Assembly (NCBI GenBank): GCA_041920565.1
Contig: JBHGXS010000038.1
Span: 5,586-69,585, forward strand
DNA from: JAGHKQ01 sp041920565
GTDB taxonomy: Bacteria; Bacillota; Bacilli; Bacillales; Bacillaceae_G
Direction: 5' to 3'
DNA: 64,000 nt
In this document: in pieces, positions 33,989 through 43,555 of the stretch
How the letters are laid out: every line of letters begins with the position of its first letter
How positions within the stretch are numbered: the stretch's first letter is position 1
Translations under genes and position numbers: made by a program
The notes under the pieces: model-generated
What the model was told of the DNA's origin: nothing
What the model saw: the letters and a program-made list of their open reading frames with translations, nothing else
Database searches by the model: none

Positions 33989-35062
33989 TTAAGCGTTTGT
34001 AATTTTGAATGATTTCAGCTCGTTCATAAATGCATGGAACTGCGGGATATCCATTTGCTGTGCAGAATCGGATAATGCCACCGCAGGATCCGGATGCACT
34101 TCCGCCATAACCGCATCCGCACCGATCGCCAATGCTGCTTTTGCTGCAGGAAGCAGTAAATCTCTGCGCCCTGTAGAATGTGTGACATCTACTACAACCG
34201 GCAAATGCGTTTCTTTTTTCAAGATCGGAACCGCTGAAATATCAAGCGTATTGCGTGTTGCCCGTTCATATGTGCGAATGCCTCTTTCACATAAAATAAT
34301 TTGTCCGTTTCCTTGGGCAATGATGTACTCGGCTGCATACATGAACTCTTCGATTGTCGCAGATAAGCCGCGTTTCAATAATACCGGTTTATCTACAGCA
34401 CCCGCTGCTTTCAGAAGCTCAAAGTTCTGCATGTTGCGCGCCCCGATTTGAATGACATCTACATAATCAAGCGCCATTTCAATATCGTTCGGATTTAAAA
34501 TTTCACTGATAACGGCCATATCGAGCTCATCGGCTACTTGGCGTAAAATCTTCAGCCCTTCGACTCCAAGCCCTTGGAAATCGTATGGAGAAGTTCTCGG
34601 TTTGAACGCTCCGCCGCGCATAAGCTTTAATCCTTGCTCTTTCATAGCCTCTGCAACAAGCTTTACTTGCTCGTAGCTTTCAACCGCACATGGCCCCATA
34701 ATAAAATGAGGCTGTCCATCTCCGATTTTTTCTCCCTTAATGTCTACGATGGTATCTTCCGGTTTTTTCTTGCGAGAAACGAGAAGCGCCTTACGATGAT
34801 CATCTTCTTGCAGCTCTAATCCCGCTTGAAAAATTTGCTTGAAGATATGCTGCAGCGTAGAAGTTTCAAACGGTCCGTCATTGTTTTCAGCAATCAAATC
34901 GAGCATTCTGCGCTCGCGTACAGGATCAAATCGTTTTACTCCCTGTACTTCTTTTAACTTCCCGATTTCTTGAACAAGATTTCCTCTTTCGTTCAACAGC
35001 TTTAAAATTTTCAGGTTTAATTCATCTACTTGCGCACGAAGCGCTTCCAGGTCCTTGGACAA
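33989..35062 (-). CDS. aroA: Chorismate mutase / DAHP synthase (bifunctional)
   Basis: 357 residues from a TTG at 35062, eight bases after GAGGAGG; this yields MSKDLEALRAQVDELN. The frame is open further upstream without a ribosome site. N-terminal AroQ-type chorismate mutase (about 1-85; RGNLVQEIGKLKE) acts as an allosteric domain. The class I-beta DAHP synthase follows (IMGPCAVESYEQVK, LMRGGAFKPRTSPYDFQGLG, VVVDVTHSTGRRD). It starts the shikimate pathway from PEP and erythrose 4-phosphate and is inhibited by prephenate or chorismate in Bacillus. Confidence 0.96.
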   Translation of the reverse strand: MSKDLEALRAQVDELNLKILKLLNERGNLVQEIGKLKEVQGVKRFDPVRERRMLDLIAENNDGPFETSTLQHIFKQIFQAGLELQEDDHRKALLVSRKKKPEDTIVDIKGEKIGDGQPHFIMGPCAVESYEQVKLVAEAMKEQGLKLMRGGAFKPRTSPYDFQGLGVEGLKILRQVADELDMAVISEILNPNDIEMALDYVDVIQIGARNMQNFELLKAAGAVDKPVLLKRGLSATIEEFMYAAEYIIAQGNGQIILCERGIRTYERATRNTLDISAVPILKKETHLPVVVDVTHSTGRRDLLLPAAKAALAIGADAVMAEVHPDPAVALSDSAQQMDIPQFHAFMNELKSFKITNA

Positions 35063-35269
35063 GAGAAAGACCTCCTCTTTTTTATATAAATTTTCTCTTA
35101 TGTTTAACATTTAGATTTCCTTATTATATACGATAAAGATAGCCCTGTCACTTTATACATCTTCCTCATATAGGAACGAATCCATATGCACCAAAAGCTA
35201 TTTGTCTTATTTAATACCATAAGTATTGAATTCGTCAATATAGTTTTTAGCAAATTTACTGAGAATTTT

Positions 35270-35293
35270 AAAAAAGAGCTGACAAATCAGCTC
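35270..35293 (-). terminator. Terminator of ytxG-brxC
   Basis: GAGCTGA, loop CAAA, TCAGCTC (35276-35293), TTTTTT on the minus strand. Confidence 0.85.
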
Positions 35294-35620
35294 TCACACA
35301 ATATGCTCCTGCAACGCTTGTTTTTTAATATGCCAATGAGAGGCATGCCATGCAACCTTTCCATCCTTGATGTATAACACTTGCGGCGATTCGTGCTTCA
35401 CCCCGAAATGCTCCGCTATGTAATTCGATACCGGTCTTGCCTCTTGGACATATAAGTAAAAGATAGGGACAGTTGCTCCGCTGTCTATGTAATCGTTAAA
35501 CTCTTCCCATGCCCCTCGGCTGATCGGACAAGTTAAACTATGTTTGAACAAAATGAATGTTGGATGCTTCTTTAATACATCTTCTAACTGCGTTTGTGTG
35601 TCCAGCTTTGTCTTGTTCAC
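35294..35620 (-). CDS. brxC: Monothiol bacilliredoxin BrxC (YtxJ)
   Basis: 108 residues from a GTG at 35620, nine bases after GAGG; an ATG at 35626 sits on the ribosome site. Thioredoxin-like fold with the active-site LFKHSLTCPISRGAWEEF: a single Cys of a CPIS motif, as in YtxJ, shown in B. subtilis to act as a monothiol bacilliredoxin that removes bacillithiol from proteins. It follows ytxG with almost no gap, so both are in one transcript. The ytxH gene usually present in this cluster is missing. Confidence 0.92.
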   Translation of the reverse strand: MNKTKLDTQTQLEDVLKKHPTFILFKHSLTCPISRGAWEEFNDYIDSGATVPIFYLYVQEARPVSNYIAEHFGVKHESPQVLYIKDGKVAWHASHWHIKKQALQEHIV

Positions 35621-35622
35621 TA

Positions 35623-36072
35623 TCATTCACCTCGTAATCTTGCCGGTACGTGCTCTTCCTGCTTTTTCTTTTTACGGAAACGATTATATACTTCCAGAAC
35701 GGCGTTGCTCCATTGCACGACTTGCGCCACTTTATCCGCATTATCTTCTACTTGATTTGTGACGGAAGTTGTAATGCTGCGCACCTTTGTATTTAGCTCA
35801 TTGATGGTCGTTCCGATTCCTTCTACTGACTTGACGACTTTGTTTAATGACTGAGATTTTTGCTGAATGTCTTCCGCCAACGCATTTGTTTTATGTAAGA
35901 GCTGTTCTGTTTCAGTTGTAATCCCATTTAATTGTTTTTCTAATCCTGCCATTGTCGAAGCTACATTTTCCAATGTTTTTCGCAATGAGACAAGTGTTTT
36001 GCATAAATACACGACCAATACTGCAAATGCAACGGCAATAATAAATACGCCTAAGTATAACAAAATCTTCAT
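35623..36072 (-). CDS. ytxG: DUF948 membrane protein YtxG
   Basis: 149 residues from the ATG at 36072, eight bases after AAAGGAG. One N-terminal transmembrane helix (LYLGVFIIAVAFAVLVVYLC), then a predicted coiled coil (TLENVASTMAGLEKQLN ... VKSVEGIGTTINEL) as in DUF948 proteins, and a basic tail. In B. subtilis ytxGHJ is a general-stress (sigma-B) operon; I did not identify a sigma-B promoter here. The stop codon is five bases before the brxC ribosome-coupled start. Confidence 0.88.
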   Translation of the reverse strand: MKILLYLGVFIIAVAFAVLVVYLCKTLVSLRKTLENVASTMAGLEKQLNGITTETEQLLHKTNALAEDIQQKSQSLNKVVKSVEGIGTTINELNTKVRSITTSVTNQVEDNADKVAQVVQWSNAVLEVYNRFRKKKKQEEHVPARLRGE

Positions 36073-36306
36073 TCCATTCACTCCTTTATTGTTCTGTTCG
36101 TCTCTTTTTTTCATTCCTTATATAGATTTGCTATTATTATACAATTATTCACTTCTGTATTCTAATAATTCCGATAAGAAGTAACGAAAATGTAATTTTA
36201 TCGCTAAATGTCTTATTTCTTTGACAAAATGGAGTCCGATTAGTAAACAAATCGAAAGAAGTGGGTTACAATAGGAAGGTATGATACTACGATTGGAGGC
36301 ATAACG

Positions 36307-37422
36307 ATGAAGGATCCACGCATTGAAACGTTGGCGAGAAACTTAATCAACTACTCTGTAAAGCTGCAGCCGGGCGAAAAAATCCTTATCGAAAACTTTG
36401 GATTACAAAAAGAGCTTGTAACAGCACTTGTTAAAGAAGCATATAAAGCAGGCGGCCATCCGTTTGTATCTTTAAAAAATCATGAAGTTGACCGCGCTCT
36501 TTTAATGGGCGCAACCGAAGAGCATTTTGCAAAAATCGCAGAATACGAAGCAAACGTGATGAAAGATATGGATGCTTACATTGGTTTACGCTCAGGTGAT
36601 AACATTAACGAACTGGCAGACGTACCAAGCGATAAAATGAAAATTTTCGGTCAAACAGTGGGACAAAAGGTACACCGGGAAATCCGCGTTCCGAAAACAA
36701 AATGGGTTGTACTTCGTTATCCGAACGCATCTATGGCACAGCTTGCGAAAATGAGCACCGAAGCGTTTGAAGACTTCTACTTTGACGTGTGTAACTTAGA
36801 CTACGGCAAAATGAACAAAGCGATGGACAACCTTGTCGAATTGATGAACCGTACAGATAAAGTGCGCATTACAGGTCCTGGAACCGATTTAACCTTCTCT
36901 ATTAAAGATATTCCTGCTATTAAGTGCGCAGGCGAAATGAACATTCCGGACGGTGAAGTATTTACTGCACCGGTAAAAGATTCCGTTAACGGCACGATTA
37001 CATACAATACGCCATCTCCTTACAACGGCTACACATTTGAAAATGTACAGCTGAAATTCGAGAACGGTAAAATTGTCGAAGCAACTGCGAACGACACAGA
37101 GCGCATCAACAAAATTTTCGATACAGATGAAGGCGCTCGTTATGTAGGGGAATTCGCTATCGGCGTAAACCCTTACATCTTACATCCGATGGGCGATATT
37201 CTATTTGATGAAAAAATTGACGGAAGCTTCCACTTCACGCCTGGACAAGCGTACGACGAAGCTTACAACGGCAACAACTCCAACATTCACTGGGATTTAG
37301 TATCCATTCAGCGTCCTGAGTACGGCGGCGGAGAAATTTACTTTGACGATGTATTGATTCGCAAAGACGGCCGTTTCGTTCTTCCTGAACTGGAGTGCTT
37401 GAATCCCGAGAACTTAAAATAA
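36307..37422 (+). CDS. ampS: M29 family aminopeptidase (AmpS-like)
   Basis: 371 residues, thermophilic-aminopeptidase (M29) fold, cytosolic. Family segments: ARNLINYSVKLQPGEKILIEN at the N-terminus, GPGTDLTFSI, the metal-ligand region AGEMNIPDGEVFTAPV, RYVGEFAIGVNP, HFTPGQAYDEAYNG-NNSNIHWD and YFDDVLIRKDG. These contain the Glu, His, Tyr and Asp ligands of a two-metal site. It removes N-terminal residues from peptides. It starts with GGAGGCATAACG before ATG and converges with murC through a shared terminator. Confidence 0.93.
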   Translation: MKDPRIETLARNLINYSVKLQPGEKILIENFGLQKELVTALVKEAYKAGGHPFVSLKNHEVDRALLMGATEEHFAKIAEYEANVMKDMDAYIGLRSGDNINELADVPSDKMKIFGQTVGQKVHREIRVPKTKWVVLRYPNASMAQLAKMSTEAFEDFYFDVCNLDYGKMNKAMDNLVELMNRTDKVRITGPGTDLTFSIKDIPAIKCAGEMNIPDGEVFTAPVKDSVNGTITYNTPSPYNGYTFENVQLKFENGKIVEATANDTERINKIFDTDEGARYVGEFAIGVNPYILHPMGDILFDEKIDGSFHFTPGQAYDEAYNGNNSNIHWDLVSIQRPEYGGGEIYFDDVLIRKDGRFVLPELECLNPENLK

Positions 37423-37423
37423 G

Positions 37424-37455
37424 AAAAAAGATGCGAGGCATTCTCGCATCTTTTT
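37424..37455. terminator. Bidirectional terminator between ampS and murC
   Basis: AAAAAGATGCGAG, loop GCATT, CTCGCATCTTTTT. Confidence 0.9.
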
Positions 37456-38758
37456 ATTTCATCATTGCTTCTTTCTCATATGCGTGTTCAAATTTTTGAA
37501 TATCACCGGCCCCCATAAAGATCAGTACGCCGTTTGCATGTTTCTTTAACACTTCCGTTGTCATAACAGTAAGCAGCTCGGCATTTTTAATGCGCTTTTG
37601 CAAATCGACAATGGACAGGTCGCCTTGATTTTCACGGGCCGATCCGAAAATATCGCACAAGTATACTTTGTCTGCCTTTTGCAAGCTGGCTGCAAATTCA
37701 TCTAAAAACTTCTTTGTACGTGAGAATGTATGCGGCTGGAACACTGCTACGATTTCACGCTCCGGATATTTCTGACGAGCGGCTTCGATCGTCGCCGTAA
37801 TCTCTGTCGGGTGATGAGCGTAATCGTCAATAATCACTTGTTCGTTGATTTTCTTTTCACTGAATCGACGTTTAACCCCGCCAAATGTAAGCAGCTGCTC
37901 CTTTACAATTTCCACATCGACATTTTCATAATGGCATAATGCGATAACTGATAATGCGTTCAATACGCTATGATTGCCGTATCCCGGAATTTTAAACGTT
38001 CCGTAGTACGTATTTCGGACAACAACATCAAATGTTGTGCCGTCCGTGCTCTTTTGGATGTTACGGGCTTGAAAATCGTTATCCTCTCCAAAGCCGTAGA
38101 AGATAACAGGTACTTTCGCATGTATTTTTTGAAGCTGCTCATCATCGCCGCAGGCAATGATGCCCTTTTTTACTTGTAAAGCCATCTCTTGAAACGCACT
38201 GAACACATCCTCGATATTGGCAAAATAGTCAGGATGATCAAAATCAATGTTTGTCATGATCGCATAGTCAGGATGGTAAGCCAAAAAGTGTCTTCGATAT
38301 TCACAAGCTTCGAATACAAAGTATTTGCTGTCTTCTACGCCTTTTCCCGTTCCATCGCCAATTAAATACGACGTAGGATTTGCTCCTTGCATTACGTGAG
38401 CAAGAAGACCTGTTGTCGATGTCTTGCCGTGAGCTCCTGTAATGGCAACACTTGTATACTTGCTCATAAGATCGCCTAAAAAATGATGGTAACGATATAC
38501 CTGCAATCCCTTAGCTCTTGCTTCTTCAATTTCTTCATGTGTATCCGGAAATGCATTCCCTGCAATAATGATTTGCCCTTCTTCAATATTGTTTTTATCG
38601 AAAGGCAAAATGCGAATGCCGCGCTTTTCCAGTTCTGCTTGCGTGAAAAAGTATTTATCGACATCGGATCCTTGAACGGTATATTTCATATCATGCAGGA
38701 TTTGAGCTAACGCGCTCATACCTGTGCCTTTAATACCTACAAAATGGTAAACTGTCAT
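37454..38758 (-). CDS. murC: UDP-N-acetylmuramate--L-alanine ligase
   Basis: 434 residues. Rossmann-type N-terminus HFVGIKGTGMSALAQIL binds UDP-MurNAc; the ATP P-loop is VAITGAHGKTSTTGLLAH; later IIDDYAHHPTEITATI and AVFQPHTFSRTKKFL. It adds the first amino acid of the peptidoglycan stem peptide in the cytosol. GGAGGTTCTTTAAA precedes ATG 38758. In Bacillus it typically follows sftA (ytpT); here a nicotinate phosphoribosyltransferase gene is inserted between them. Confidence 0.98.
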   Translation of the reverse strand: MTVYHFVGIKGTGMSALAQILHDMKYTVQGSDVDKYFFTQAELEKRGIRILPFDKNNIEEGQIIIAGNAFPDTHEEIEEARAKGLQVYRYHHFLGDLMSKYTSVAITGAHGKTSTTGLLAHVMQGANPTSYLIGDGTGKGVEDSKYFVFEACEYRRHFLAYHPDYAIMTNIDFDHPDYFANIEDVFSAFQEMALQVKKGIIACGDDEQLQKIHAKVPVIFYGFGEDNDFQARNIQKSTDGTTFDVVVRNTYYGTFKIPGYGNHSVLNALSVIALCHYENVDVEIVKEQLLTFGGVKRRFSEKKINEQVIIDDYAHHPTEITATIEAARQKYPEREIVAVFQPHTFSRTKKFLDEFAASLQKADKVYLCDIFGSARENQGDLSIVDLQKRIKNAELLTVMTTEVLKKHANGVLIFMGAGDIQKFEHAYEKEAMMK

Positions 38759-38944
38759 TTTAAAGAACCTCCAGCATCTCTAACTATTACAATGGCCTAT
38801 CTGCAAGACAGTATATGATGTTTTTTCTATTTTGGTAATCCCTGTTCTTTCCCCTACATTTTCTCACTCTACACTCTGACCAAAATATAACGAATCCATT
38901 ATATCAAACTTCCCGCTGTTAGACTATTTTTATTCGATTACAGG

Positions 38945-38980
38945 CAGAAAAACTGATGGAGATCCCACCAGTTTTTCTTT
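38945..38980 (-). terminator. Terminator of the nicotinate phosphoribosyltransferase gene
   Basis: AGAAAAACTG and CAGTTTTTCT form the stem around ATGGAGATCCCAC. Confidence 0.75.
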
Positions 38981-38985
38981 TTTTC

Positions 38986-40101
38986 TTATTCTTCTCGTTT
39001 TGTAAGCTCCACACGTTCTAAACGCGGATTTGGACGATATTTTCTTCCCGCCTTCGCTTGCGGTTCCCCGTTCAGCTCTACGTTGTCTCCCGTAAAGCCA
39101 ATGTGCATTTTCAACAGGCTGCTGCCCACTCCGTAAATATCGACCGGTACATTTTGAGCTTCGAATTCACGAATCCGTTTTTCATCAAAGCCGCCGCTGA
39201 CCACGATTTTTACATGATGGAATCCTTCTTCATCCAGCGCCTTGCGCAAAGCAAAAATAAGCGGAGGATTCACACCGCGCGGATCAAACGTGCCAAGCAC
39301 TTCCGGATTGCGGATAAAATATTGGTCAATCATTGTCCGGGATGTATCAACACGAACTCCCTTCAATTCCGGCCCGAATTCGCGAGCGACGCGAAGAGCA
39401 TCTGTAATGACATCGTTATTGTAGTCAATCAATACAGTCAGGTCATCTTCCGGAAACTTTTGATGGTACGCTCTTGCCGCTTCTACCACATCGCCGTTGA
39501 ACATTTGAATCAATGCATGAGGCATTGTGCCCATGCCGCTTTTGCCCCACCATTCGTTCATGGCATGAGTAGCCTGTGCCGTAGAGCCGCCGATATAAGC
39601 TGCATATCCGTCGCCCGCCTGCTGCGTAAAGTGGTCATCGCGATCCCCCATAAAAATGACCGGCTTTTGAATGCCTGAGCTTTTCGCAGCTTGCATCACA
39701 TTATATACATTCGTCGCCACAGACGTACGGCGAGCCAGTATACCATCAATAACGCCTTCTAAATAGCCGAAATATTCGTATGGTCCCTTTATTGTCAATA
39801 CCGTTTCAAACGGGCTGATTTTGTCCCCATCTTTTAACGAATAAACTTCCAATTCTTCCGGATGCTCCGCAAATGTTTGCAGCAATGCGATAACTTCATC
39901 CGTTCCGCATAGCACGGCGTGTTCTTTTTGGAAAAACTGCATCGTCACTCTTGTTTTCGGTTTGAATTCTTTAATGATATCACGTGTTTTCAAGAAATAT
40001 ACAGCGGAAAACCATCCTTCGCCAACACGCTTATCGAATTTGAATGTTTTATTTGTTAAACGCTTCAATTTTCCTTGCAGCTTCAATTCAATCTCTTTCA
40101 T
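38986..40101 (-). CDS. Nicotinate phosphoribosyltransferase
   Basis: 371 residues. The sequence has the type II phosphoribosyltransferase barrel pattern: FFQKEHAVLCGTDEVIALL, LEGVIDGILARRTSVATN, MGDRDDHFTQQAGDGYAAYIGG split over two blades, VLIDYNNDVITDALRVARE, VRVDTSRTM, IVVSGGFDEKRI and VPVDIYGVGSSL. It converts nicotinate and PRPP into nicotinate mononucleotide in NAD salvage, so it supplies substrate to NAD kinase. GGGGAG is eight bases before the ATG. Located between sftA and murC; it is not part of the B. subtilis arrangement I know. Confidence 0.9.
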   Translation of the reverse strand: MKEIELKLQGKLKRLTNKTFKFDKRVGEGWFSAVYFLKTRDIIKEFKPKTRVTMQFFQKEHAVLCGTDEVIALLQTFAEHPEELEVYSLKDGDKISPFETVLTIKGPYEYFGYLEGVIDGILARRTSVATNVYNVMQAAKSSGIQKPVIFMGDRDDHFTQQAGDGYAAYIGGSTAQATHAMNEWWGKSGMGTMPHALIQMFNGDVVEAARAYHQKFPEDDLTVLIDYNNDVITDALRVAREFGPELKGVRVDTSRTMIDQYFIRNPEVLGTFDPRGVNPPLIFALRKALDEEGFHHVKIVVSGGFDEKRIREFEAQNVPVDIYGVGSSLLKMHIGFTGDNVELNGEPQAKAGRKYRPNPRLERVELTKREE

Positions 40102-40155
40102 AGTATTTACTCCCCACTTATGTTTCGCTTTCTGTTAGTATGAGGTCAAACTTTC

Positions 40156-43077
40156 TTAAACATTCATGTCCTGCATGGCCGCCAATTCATCCTCGGTAAT
40201 GAGCACATCCCTCGGCTTGGTGCCGCGTTGTTCCGAGATAATGCCTTGCATCTCCATTTCCTCTATAAGACGCGCCGCCCGATTATAGCCGATACGGAAT
40301 CTGCGCTGCAGCGAAGATGTGGATGCTCCCCCTTGCTCTAACACGAATTGGCAAGCTTCATAAAACAGCTCGTCTTCCGCTTCGTGCTGTTCTACTTTCG
40401 CCAGTAAATCTTCTTGCTTAAATAAATAATTTGGCTTCATTTGGTCTTTCACATGGGCAACCGCGCGCTCAATTTCTTCATCTGATACATACACGCCTTG
40501 AACACGAATCGGCTTGGACGTGCCGTTTTCTAAAAACAGCATATCCCCCCGTCCGAGAAGCTTTTCCGCTCCGCTAATATCGATTATCGTGCGGGAATCC
40601 ACTTGAGACGATACTGTAAAGGCGATGCGCGTCGGGATATTTGCTTTAATCAATCCGGTAATAACATCAACAGACGGACGCTGTGTCGCAACCAACAGAT
40701 GGATGCCGCATGCACGGGCTTTTTGAGCGATACGGCAAATCGCTTCCTCTACATCTGCCGGAGAAACCATCATTAAGTCAGCCAGCTCGTCGATGACAAT
40801 GACGATGTACGGTAATGGTTCCCCTCCAACCGCTTTTTGCTTCACAAGCTCGTTGTAGCGATTTAAGTCACGAGCACCTGCATGTGCAAACATCTCGTAG
40901 CGTTTCTCCATCTCTTCTACCGCCCATTTTAATGCTGCAGTTGCCGCTTTGACATCGGTGATCACCGGCGACACAAGATGCGGAATATGGTTGTAAGGAG
41001 CAAGCTCCACCATTTTAGGGTCAATGAGCAGCAGTTTTACTTCATGCGGCATCGCTTTATAAAGGATGCTTGTTAAAATCGCATTGATGCAGACGCTTTT
41101 TCCCGATCCGGTCGCTCCTGCAATCAGCCCGTGAGGCATTTTGCGTATATCCGTAACAATCGGTGTTCCGGAAATATCAAGGCCAAGCGCTACTGTTAAT
41201 GGCGAAGGGTCTTTTGTAAAGACCGGACTTCGTAAAATTTCTCTCATGAATACAGGCCTGCTTTGTTTATTCGGCACTTCAATGCCAACGGCGTTCTTGC
41301 CCGGAATCGGCGCTTCAATCCGAATGTCCTTTGCGGCCAAATTCAGCTTAATATCATCCGATAAGTTTGTGATTTTATTAACTTTTACGCCCGGCTCAGG
41401 CTGCACTTCAAAGCGCGTAACCGCAGGACCTTGTGTAACATGCACAACTTTAGCTCCCACATTGAAATTAAAAAACGTTGTGTTCAACAGCTCTTTTTGC
41501 TCATTCAGCCATTCTTCATCGGCTCCGACAGAATGATTCGGCACATTCAAAAGTGTGATCGAAGGAAAAGTATATGCAGGCTTTTCAAGCTCTGCTTGTT
41601 TCTTTTGCGCATATTTCAGTTTATCTTGCTTCAACATAACCACGTTGTAAGGAACAAAGCGTTTTTTCTCCCGTTTTTCTTCCTGAACAACTGCCGGTTT
41701 CGCTTCCTTTTGTGCAGTTTCCGCAACAGCTTGTGAAGCATTTGCGATTGCTTCTTCCTCTTCTGCAACCGGAAGAGGTTGTTGTACAACGGATTGCTCT
41801 TCTTTGAATGGTTGAGCTTCCGCTTTGTCTTCTGCGTACTCTTGTACAACTGGCGGTTTCACGTCAGTTTGCGCAGTTTCCGCAACAGCTTGCAAAGATT
41901 CATTTGTTATTGCTTCTTTCTCTTCTAGAATCGGAAGAAGCTCTTGTACAACCATCGGAAGAACTTCTTTGTTCTCTTCCGCAAGAACCTCTTCTGCATG
42001 GATTAGTTCTTGCTGTAGCATCATTTCTTGCCCATCTTCTGGAAGCAATTTTGTTACGGTCTCTTCTTGTCCGAAAGCCTCAGGCACCGTATTTTCCTGG
42101 ACAGAAAGTACCTCTTCCATTTCTTGCAGAACTTCATCCGTTACTTCAACAACCGGAAGGAGCTCTTGAACTATTTCATGGTCTGTCGGCTCTTCCGCTT
42201 GAACTGCTTGTATATCATGTACGTGTTTTGTTTCGTCATCGCTCAGCACAACTGCATTTCCTTCTGAATCTTCCATCTCTTGCTCATGCAATCGCAAATT
42301 TTCCTCAGCAATAACTTCCGCCACAATTTCTGCGACTGCTTGCAGTTCTTCGTGTTCTGCATCTGATTCCTGTATACTTGTCTCTTCAGAAGTTGCATGA
42401 GTTGAAGTTTGTTTCTGATCAGTATGCTCTGCTGATACAGATGCTTCCCATGATTTTTCTTGAATCAATTCCTGTACAGATTGCTCTTGTTGTACAGTTT
42501 CTTCTGCAGCTGTGTTCTCAATATGTACAACTTCTTCTGCACGATCCGGCTCAGGAGTAAGAAAGCCATACTTCTCAAGCCAAGCGTCCACAACGGATTT
42601 TCCTGTTTGGCTTAGCACTAAATCTTCTTGCTGCTTTCGATATACCAATTCTTCTTGGCTCGGACGGTTGTAGCCGAATATAGGAGAAATCGTTTCTGTC
42701 GGACGGAATGGCCGTCTGTTTGATTCATCCATTTTTGTACGGTTCGGCGCTTTCATCAGTGCTTTCACCGGTGCTTTTTCTGTTCTTATCGTCCTTGTGA
42801 CAGGAGGTGTCTCTCTAGGACGCACTTCTTTAACAGGGCGTATGAATTGATCCTGTAAAGGCTGTGTTCTTGCTATTGGCTTAGGTGGTTCCTTTTGTTC
42901 TCGAATCGGCTTTCTCTCGTCCGGAACTAACGGAAAACGGAATTTTCCGCTTGGATATTGATAGGAAACCCTTGTTTCCATTTCTCGCTTCTCGACTTGT
43001 CTGTTTTCATACGGAGGAACAGGGTTATTCGGCTGTTCTCCCTCTTTATTCAACAGCTTTTTCATCCAATCCAGCAT
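40156..43077 (-). CDS. sftA: DNA translocase SftA (YtpT)
   Basis: 973 residues from the ATG at 43077 after GAGGGGGAATGT; the frame is open further upstream without a ribosome site. No transmembrane helices at the N-terminus, which separates SftA from SpoIIIE. Residues about 170-500 form a low-complexity, Glu/Gln/Val-rich linker with internal duplication. The motor follows: Walker A GLIAGATGSGKSVCINAIL, Walker B YIVIVIDELADLMM, and a C-terminal winged-helix gamma domain (LQRRFRIGYNRAARLIEEME) that reads polar DNA sequences. SftA clears chromosomal DNA from the division septum in vegetative cells. Confidence 0.96.
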   Translation of the reverse strand: MLDWMKKLLNKEGEQPNNPVPPYENRQVEKREMETRVSYQYPSGKFRFPLVPDERKPIREQKEPPKPIARTQPLQDQFIRPVKEVRPRETPPVTRTIRTEKAPVKALMKAPNRTKMDESNRRPFRPTETISPIFGYNRPSQEELVYRKQQEDLVLSQTGKSVVDAWLEKYGFLTPEPDRAEEVVHIENTAAEETVQQEQSVQELIQEKSWEASVSAEHTDQKQTSTHATSEETSIQESDAEHEELQAVAEIVAEVIAEENLRLHEQEMEDSEGNAVVLSDDETKHVHDIQAVQAEEPTDHEIVQELLPVVEVTDEVLQEMEEVLSVQENTVPEAFGQEETVTKLLPEDGQEMMLQQELIHAEEVLAEENKEVLPMVVQELLPILEEKEAITNESLQAVAETAQTDVKPPVVQEYAEDKAEAQPFKEEQSVVQQPLPVAEEEEAIANASQAVAETAQKEAKPAVVQEEKREKKRFVPYNVVMLKQDKLKYAQKKQAELEKPAYTFPSITLLNVPNHSVGADEEWLNEQKELLNTTFFNFNVGAKVVHVTQGPAVTRFEVQPEPGVKVNKITNLSDDIKLNLAAKDIRIEAPIPGKNAVGIEVPNKQSRPVFMREILRSPVFTKDPSPLTVALGLDISGTPIVTDIRKMPHGLIAGATGSGKSVCINAILTSILYKAMPHEVKLLLIDPKMVELAPYNHIPHLVSPVITDVKAATAALKWAVEEMEKRYEMFAHAGARDLNRYNELVKQKAVGGEPLPYIVIVIDELADLMMVSPADVEEAICRIAQKARACGIHLLVATQRPSVDVITGLIKANIPTRIAFTVSSQVDSRTIIDISGAEKLLGRGDMLFLENGTSKPIRVQGVYVSDEEIERAVAHVKDQMKPNYLFKQEDLLAKVEQHEAEDELFYEACQFVLEQGGASTSSLQRRFRIGYNRAARLIEEMEMQGIISEQRGTKPRDVLITEDELAAMQDMNV

Positions 43078-43262
43078 ACATTCCCCCTCTTTCTTTCCTT
43101 GGAGTACAATCCCCTCAAACCGTGGGTAAGCCCGATTGATTTTACTGAACATTAGCGGAACAGAGTCTCCCGGCTAATGCAGTTTCACTTTATTGTAACA
43201 GTAATCGACCTATTTTGCAGATGAAAATTGCGTCAAATCATAAATTTCGGTCTAAATTTCTC

Positions 43263-43546
43263 GGGAAAAAGAAAAGCATTTCCACCCGCGGTTAGCTTCC
43301 TCCTCCAACAACCCGCGCGGTGCGGCGCATCCTGCTCGAAGGAGCATTCCTTGTGTTCTTTCCCACCAAAAGCGCTTTTTGCTTTTGTCTCTCTCACTGT
43401 CGGTAAGACCCCCACTTCTACAAAGTGGGGGTCAACCGACACTAAGAACCCGATTGGTTCAACTGACCATCAGCGATGGACGGAATCCTTTACTGATGGA
43501 GTTTCGTTTTATGTGGGGAAGGTCTAGGGTGGAAATGCTAGATACC
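43263..43546. repeat. Repeat family A, copy 3, interrupted by a family B element
   Basis: Opens TTTCCACCCGCGGTTAGC, then CGCGCGGTGCGGCGCATCC, CATTCCTTGTGTTCTTTCCC and CACCAAAAGCGCTTTTTGC. After about 106 bp of family B sequence (43396-43501) it resumes at TTATGTGGGGAAGGTC and ends GGAAATGCTAGATACCTC. The order of blocks matches copy 1 at 15.0 kb. Confidence 0.7.
43396..43501. repeat. Repeat family B, copy 1 (two hairpins)
   Basis: Hairpin I, 43398-43441: TGTCGGT AA GACCCCCACTT ... AAGTGGGGGTC A ACCGACA. Then AACCCGATTGGTT, then hairpin II CCATCAG ... CTGATGG (43467-43499). It interrupts a family A copy, so it inserted later. Confidence 0.75.
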
Positions 43547-43555
43547 TCAATTCCA

